Assembly: GCA_001510135.1 (NCBI GenBank)
Contig: LFER01000015.1
Span: 23,397-87,396 of the forward strand
Direction: 5' to 3'
From: Alphaproteobacteria bacterium casp-alpha6
GTDB taxonomy: Bacteria; Pseudomonadota; Alphaproteobacteria; Rhodobacterales; Rhodobacteraceae
Length of the DNA: 64,000 bases
Shown: one piece after another, positions 59,935 to 64,000 of the stretch
Position numbering within the stretch: position 1 is the stretch's first letter
Layout: each line of letters starts with the position of its first letter
The notes under the pieces: model-generated
Told to the model about the DNA's origin: nothing
Database searches by the model: none
The model's input: only the letters and a program-made list of their open reading frames with translations
Position numbers and translations under genes: made by a program

Positions 59935-60843
59935 ATGGATCAGGCTGAATGGTTTGCTGTGGATTGGGGGACGACCCATCTAAGGGTATGGGTATTCGGG
60001 CCGGACGAAAGGCTTTTGACCTGTCTCACCTCTGACAAAGGCATGAGTAAGCTAAAACCGCATGACTTTGAGCCGGTGCTGTTGGATCTGGTTGCGTCCT
60101 ATTTGGGGCAGGGGGTCTGCCCTGTGATTGTCTGCGGAATGGTGGGGGCACGTCAGGGATGGGCAGAGGCACCCTATCTCAGCGTGCCATCTTTGCCGCC
60201 CACGGGGGAAACTGGGCTTCGGGTCACTCCAACGGACGCGCGCATTGATCTGCATATTTTGCCGGGACTCTCCCAAAAGAAACCGGCCGATGTAATGCGC
60301 GGCGAAGAAACCCAAATTGCGGGGTACCTGGCCAGAGACCCCAATTTTTTCGGGACGCTCTGTTTGCCGGGTACCCATACAAAATGGGTGCAGGTGAGCG
60401 CCAAGGAAATTGTCAGTTTTCGCACGTTTATGACGGGAGAGCTTTTTTCACTGATCAGTGGCCACTCTGTTTTGCGCCATGGAATCGGGGCAGGGGGCTG
60501 GTCGGAACCCGATTTTCTTGAGGCAGTGGATGATGCGATGACCTCGCCTCAACAGGTAACCTCACGCCTCTTTGGTTTGCGTGCAGAGGGGTTGATCAAT
60601 AATCTTTCTGCGGAGGCGACGCGCGCGCGTCTTTCGGGATATTTGATTGGTCTGGAACTTGCAGGTGCAAAACCTTACTGGCTGGGTCAGGATCTTGTGG
60701 TGATTGGCGCGCCAGATTTGAGCGCTCTTTATGCCCGCGCGCTGGCGGTCCAAGGTTTGCCGTCTCGCGTGCAAAGTGGTGATGATATGACCCTTGACGG
60801 ATTGAAGGCTGCCTATCATGCATTGAAGGAGGCGCGCGGATGA
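59935..60843 (+). CDS. dgoK: 2-Dehydro-3-deoxygalactonokinase
   Basis: 302-residue kinase phosphorylating 2-keto-3-deoxygalactonate at C6 with ATP. The ATG of MDQAEWFAVDWGTTHLRVWVF is chosen. The ATP motif VDWGTTHLRVW, the VIVCGMVGARQGW stretch near residue 65, and GTLCLPGTHTKWVQV near 145 are the family pattern. It starts 5 bases after the SDR stop and overlaps the aldolase by ATGA. Confidence 0.94.
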   Translation: MDQAEWFAVDWGTTHLRVWVFGPDERLLTCLTSDKGMSKLKPHDFEPVLLDLVASYLGQGVCPVIVCGMVGARQGWAEAPYLSVPSLPPTGETGLRVTPTDARIDLHILPGLSQKKPADVMRGEETQIAGYLARDPNFFGTLCLPGTHTKWVQVSAKEIVSFRTFMTGELFSLISGHSVLRHGIGAGGWSEPDFLEAVDDAMTSPQQVTSRLFGLRAEGLINNLSAEATRARLSGYLIGLELAGAKPYWLGQDLVVIGAPDLSALYARALAVQGLPSRVQSGDDMTLDGLKAAYHALKEARG

Positions 60844-61448
60844 CGCGGAATATTATTGCCATCCTGCGTGGTGTTCGACCAGATGAAGCGGTTGACATGG
60901 CATCCGTTCTTTTGGGCTCTGGCATCACGAAGATTGAGGTGCCGTTAAACTCACCAAACCCGTTTGAGAGCATTGAAAGGATCGTGCATGCCTTCGGGGA
61001 TCAGGCCCTGATTGGGGCGGGAACCGTTTTGGAGGTGGAGGAGGTTCATCGCGTGCACGACATTGGCGGAAAACTTGTGGTCTCGCCAAACTGTGATCCT
61101 GCGGTGATCAAAGCGACCAAAATGGCGGGACTTTTGTCCTATCCGGGGGTGATGACCCCAAGCGAATGTTTTGCAGCGCTGCGTGCAGGGGCAGATGGGC
61201 TGAAGTTTTTTCCCGGAAATTTGATCGGGCCGGCGGGCATGAAAGCGATCCGCGCGGTCTTGCCGAGAGAGACAGAGGTTCTGGCCGTCGGCGGTGCGGG
61301 TCCTGAAAATTTTGCAGAATGGAAAGAGGCAGGCGCAAACGGATTTGGCATCGGCTCTGCCCTTTATAAACCGGGGTCTTCCTTGGCAGACGTCCAAAGC
61401 CGTGCAGCACATATCGTTGCGCTTTACGATCAGGTCTATGCCACATGA
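60840..61448 (+). CDS. dgoA: 2-Dehydro-3-deoxy-6-phosphogalactonate aldolase
   Basis: 202-residue KDPG-type aldolase cleaving KDPGal to pyruvate and glyceraldehyde 3-phosphate. The Schiff-base lysine is Lys122 in DGLKFFPGN, Glu33 lies in TKIEVPLNSP and Arg10 in AILRGV. GVMTPSE near 103 is conserved. It is translationally coupled to dgoK and the lactonase. Confidence 0.95.
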   Translation: MTRNIIAILRGVRPDEAVDMASVLLGSGITKIEVPLNSPNPFESIERIVHAFGDQALIGAGTVLEVEEVHRVHDIGGKLVVSPNCDPAVIKATKMAGLLSYPGVMTPSECFAALRAGADGLKFFPGNLIGPAGMKAIRAVLPRETEVLAVGGAGPENFAEWKEAGANGFGIGSALYKPGSSLADVQSRAAHIVALYDQVYAT

Positions 61449-62293
61449 CTGGGATACTTTTTGATCCGCGATCCTGCACTTTGGGCGAAGGGCCGCTCTG
61501 GCACCCAGAACGCAATCAGTTGTTCTGGTTTGATATCATCGGCAAAAAAATGATGAGCCGCGCGGATAACATCCCCCTTGAGTGGCAGTTTGAACATCAT
61601 GTTTCTGCTGCGGGGTGGATATCACGTGATGAGCTGTTGATTGCCAGTGAGGTTGAATTGTTTCGCTTTAATGTTGACACCTTGGCCCGCTCTCACATCT
61701 GCCCGCTGGACGCGGCAAATAGCCTGACCCGTTCAAACGATGGACGCGCCGACCCTTGGGGGGGCTTCTGGATTGGCACCATGGGCAAAAATGCTCAGCA
61801 GGGGGCAGGGGCGATTTACCGGTTTTATCGGGATGGTCTGGAACGGCTTTACTCGGGGATCAGCATTGCCAATTCGATCTGTTTTTGCCCCCGCAGAGCC
61901 TACGCCTATTACACAGACACATTGACAGGTCAGATTATGCGTCAAAACCTCGATGCCGAAGGGTGGCCTGATGGGGCGCCTGAGGTATTTTTGGACCTGA
62001 GATCAGAACGGTTAAATCCTGATGGATCCGTGGTGGATGCCGAGGGCTGTTTGTGGAACGCGCAATGGGGCGCTTCGCGAGTGGCGCGTTATTCCCCAGC
62101 AGGCGCCTTTTTATGCGCCTATGACTTTCCTGCAAAACAGACAAGCTGTCCGGCTTTCGGGGGAGAGGACCTGTCCCAGCTGTTTGTAACAAGTGCGACA
62201 ATGGGCATGCGCTCTCCCGAAAAGGGGGAGGGGTGCACGTATCAGCTACGCGTTCCCTTTATGGGACAACCTGAACATCAAATTATATTGTGA
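61445..62293 (+). CDS. SMP-30/gluconolaconase family lactonase
   Basis: 282-residue six-bladed propeller enzyme that hydrolyses an aldonolactone. Glu in TLGEGPLWHPERNQL near residue 16 is a metal ligand. GGFWIGTMG and NPDGSVVDAEGCLWNAQWG near 195 supply further ligands. By context the substrate is galactono-1,4/1,5-lactone made by the galactose dehydrogenase. It overlaps the aldolase stop by ATGA and precedes GH42 by 7 bases. Confidence 0.92.
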   Translation: MTGILFDPRSCTLGEGPLWHPERNQLFWFDIIGKKMMSRADNIPLEWQFEHHVSAAGWISRDELLIASEVELFRFNVDTLARSHICPLDAANSLTRSNDGRADPWGGFWIGTMGKNAQQGAGAIYRFYRDGLERLYSGISIANSICFCPRRAYAYYTDTLTGQIMRQNLDAEGWPDGAPEVFLDLRSERLNPDGSVVDAEGCLWNAQWGASRVARYSPAGAFLCAYDFPAKQTSCPAFGGEDLSQLFVTSATMGMRSPEKGEGCTYQLRVPFMGQPEHQIIL

Positions 62294-62300
62294 GTTCTTC

Positions 62301-64000
62301 ATGAAACGTACGCTTGGAAGCTGCTATTATCCCGAACACTGGTCCCCATCTATGTGGGAAGAGGATGCGCGCCGGATGGCAGAGACGGGGCTCACCTGGG
62401 TGCGTATCGGTGAATTTGCGTGGTCGCGCCTTGAACCAAAGCCTCGGCAATATGCGTTCGAATGGCTCGATGAGGTAATCGCAATTCTGGGTAAAGCGGG
62501 GTTGAAGGTGGTGCTTGGCACACCCACAGCGACCCCCCCAAGGTGGATGATCGACCGCCATCCCGATATGCTGGCCGTGGACAAAGAAGGCCGCACCCGC
62601 AAATTTGGATCGCGCCGTCATTACTGTTTCAGTCATGAGGGATATAAATCCGAATGCGCTATCATTGTGGAGCAACTTGCAAAACGGTATGGCACACACG
62701 CGGATGTGAGGGCATGGCAGACAGACAATGAATATGGCTGTCACGACACAACCATTTCCTATAGCCCCGCCGCACGGGTGGCTTTTCAAAAATGGCTGGC
62801 CGCGCGTTATGAGGATATAGCAGAGCTCAACAGCGCATGGGGGAACGTGTTTTGGTCAATGGAGTATTCTGCCTTCGATCAGATTGATTTGCCCAATCTG
62901 ACCGTGACAGAGGCCAATCCCGCCCATCAGCTCTCCTTTCGTCGATTCAGCTCGGATCAGGTTGTGGCGTTCAACCGGCTTCAGGTGGACATTCTGCGCA
63001 AATTTACCCATGCACCAATCGCACATAATTATATGGGCCGGATCACTGATTTTGATCACTACAAGGTGGGTGATGATTTGGATATTGCCAGTTGGGACAG
63101 CTATCCTCTTGGATTTTTGGAGGATCGGGTGGGGGGAGATGTTGCGCATAAAAAACGCTATGCCCGTCAGGGAGATCCGGATTTTCAGGCTTTCCACCAT
63201 GATCTTTACCGTACCGTTGGCAAAGGTCGCTGGTGGGTCATGGAACAACAACCCGGACCCGTCAATTGGGCGCCTTTTAATCCTGATCCGCTTCCGGGGA
63301 TGGTGCGACTTTGGACTTGGGAAGCCTTTGCCCACGGGGCGGAGGCCGTGTGCTATTTCCGCTGGCGGCAGGCGCCGATGGCTCAGGAACAGATGCACGC
63401 AGGGCTTTTGCGCCCCGACAGCCAAGAGGCGCCCGCACTTTGTGAGGCACGCGAAACGGCCAGAGAAATCACCCAAGCCTCAGATGTCTTGCAGGGTCAA
63501 TCCGATATCGGATTGTTTTTTGATTATGACTCTGATGCCATGTGGCATATCCAACCCCATGGCGCGGGCTTAAGTTATTTTGGGTTGGTGTTTGAGATAT
63601 ATAAAGCCCTTCGCGCCCTTGGACTGTCGGTCGATATTCTTGCGCCCAATACGCGAAATTTTGATGGCTATAAAGTTATACTGGCCCCGGGCATGATGCA
63701 TATGCCCTCTGAGCTCAAAGATGCGCTGGCGCAGGCCAAGGGACAGGTTGTGATTGGCCCACGCTCTGCGGCGCGGGATATTGATATGACCATTCCCGTT
63801 CCGTTACCGCCCGATTTTCCGGGGGTTGATGTGACTGTTGCGCGTGTTGAAAGCATCCGTCCAGATACGCCCCTGCCGCTTGATCACGGAGGTGCCCTTT
63901 GCAACTATCGTGAAATTTTGGAAGGCAGTGCAGCGGTTGTACTTTGTGCAGAGGATCAAACTCCGGTTGCGATGCGTCATGAGAATATAACCTATCTTGG
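62301..64000 (+). CDS. Beta-galactosidase (GH42), truncated by right edge
   Basis: The frame opens MKRTLGSCYYPEHWSPSMWEED and remains open for 566 codons to the end of the window. GH42 features: GEFAWSRLEP near residue 38, acid/base Glu in AWQTDNEYGCHDT near 140-152, and nucleophile Glu in WWVMEQQPGPVNWAP near 310. Family length is about 640-690, so perhaps 80-120 residues lie beyond. It hydrolyses beta-galactosides such as lactose or galactooligosaccharides in the cytoplasm and belongs to the same operon as GH36. No galactonate dehydratase is seen in the window. Confidence 0.95.
   Translation, partial: MKRTLGSCYYPEHWSPSMWEEDARRMAETGLTWVRIGEFAWSRLEPKPRQYAFEWLDEVIAILGKAGLKVVLGTPTATPPRWMIDRHPDMLAVDKEGRTRKFGSRRHYCFSHEGYKSECAIIVEQLAKRYGTHADVRAWQTDNEYGCHDTTISYSPAARVAFQKWLAARYEDIAELNSAWGNVFWSMEYSAFDQIDLPNLTVTEANPAHQLSFRRFSSDQVVAFNRLQVDILRKFTHAPIAHNYMGRITDFDHYKVGDDLDIASWDSYPLGFLEDRVGGDVAHKKRYARQGDPDFQAFHHDLYRTVGKGRWWVMEQQPGPVNWAPFNPDPLPGMVRLWTWEAFAHGAEAVCYFRWRQAPMAQEQMHAGLLRPDSQEAPALCEARETAREITQASDVLQGQSDIGLFFDYDSDAMWHIQPHGAGLSYFGLVFEIYKALRALGLSVDILAPNTRNFDGYKVILAPGMMHMPSELKDALAQAKGQVVIGPRSAARDIDMTIPVPLPPDFPGVDVTVARVESIRPDTPLPLDHGGALCNYREILEGSAAVVLCAEDQTPVAMRHENITYL

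Noticed and set aside
1..64000. tRNA, rRNA, CRISPR or phage genes
   Set aside because: I looked for tRNA-like TTCGAATC arms, spaced identical repeats and integrase or capsid motifs, and found none convincing.

Overview
The window looks like chromosome of a marine alphaproteobacterium of the Rhodobacterales (roseobacter group). This is inferred from moderate GC, tight ATGA-coupled operons, several TRAP transporters, a HisD-family dehydrogenase of the HpsN type, a DeoC/aldehyde dehydrogenase pair, a split indolepyruvate oxidoreductase and De Ley-Doudoroff galactose genes. The species cannot be fixed from the sequence. I see no rRNA, tRNA, CRISPR array or phage genes.

Layout. (1) 1-2538: an aldehyde dehydrogenase running off the left edge, and deoC, for deoxyribose use. 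(2) 2539-6571: a divergent TroABCD/MntABCD-type metal importer behind Fur-family boxes. (3) 6584-12570: housekeeping and single genes (SnoaL-like protein, class II aldolase, VOC protein, AMP nucleosidase, HU, EamA permease, chorismate synthase). (4) 12571-13039: a small gap with a phytanoyl-CoA dioxygenase-like remnant. (5) 13040-21944: an eight-gene minus-strand operon (ferredoxin reductase, Rieske dioxygenase alpha and beta, CoA ligase, thiolase-like protein, DUF35-SDR fusion, cyclase, SDR) with a divergent marR and a perfect palindromic operator. Its thiolase-like protein and the SDR half of the fusion both lack canonical catalytic residues. This is the best candidate here for an undescribed pathway. 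(6) 22085-30794: a GMC oxidoreductase, TRAP transporter, HpsN-like dehydrogenase and Zn-ADH operon with a divergent IclR regulator, probably for sulfonated C3 diols. The binding-protein gene carries an in-frame amber codon in its signal peptide. (7) 30845-38723: a methyltransferase fragment, iorBA, a second TRAP transporter and a thioesterase. (8) 38841-44702: RidA, acyl-CoA dehydrogenase, enoyl-CoA hydratase, MarR, SDR and a fused flavin monooxygenase/Old Yellow Enzyme, which together resemble the aerobic anthraniloyl-CoA route. (9) 44703-47698: a visibly AT-richer island with a HExxH protein, a trypsin-like protease and an orphan intradiol dioxygenase. It is bounded by about 90-bp direct repeats, a DeoR 3' fragment and an IS6-family relic. 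(10) 47699-51638: a DeoR/GlpR-type regulator, glpD and a DEAD-box helicase. (11) 51942-64000: a galactoside operon (IclR, ABC importer, GH36, SDR, dgoK, dgoA, lactonase, GH42) running off the right edge.

Recurring regulatory structure. Three transport operons carry a perfect or near-perfect GC-rich hairpin directly after the binding-protein gene, which would favour excess binding protein over permease. The dioxygenase operon and the iorAB operon share an almost identical palindrome (ATATGAA-n-TTTCAT). The two iclR intergenic regions share a 13-mer (TTTCAATTAATGA). These point to local regulons that tie together aromatic and osmolyte/sugar use.
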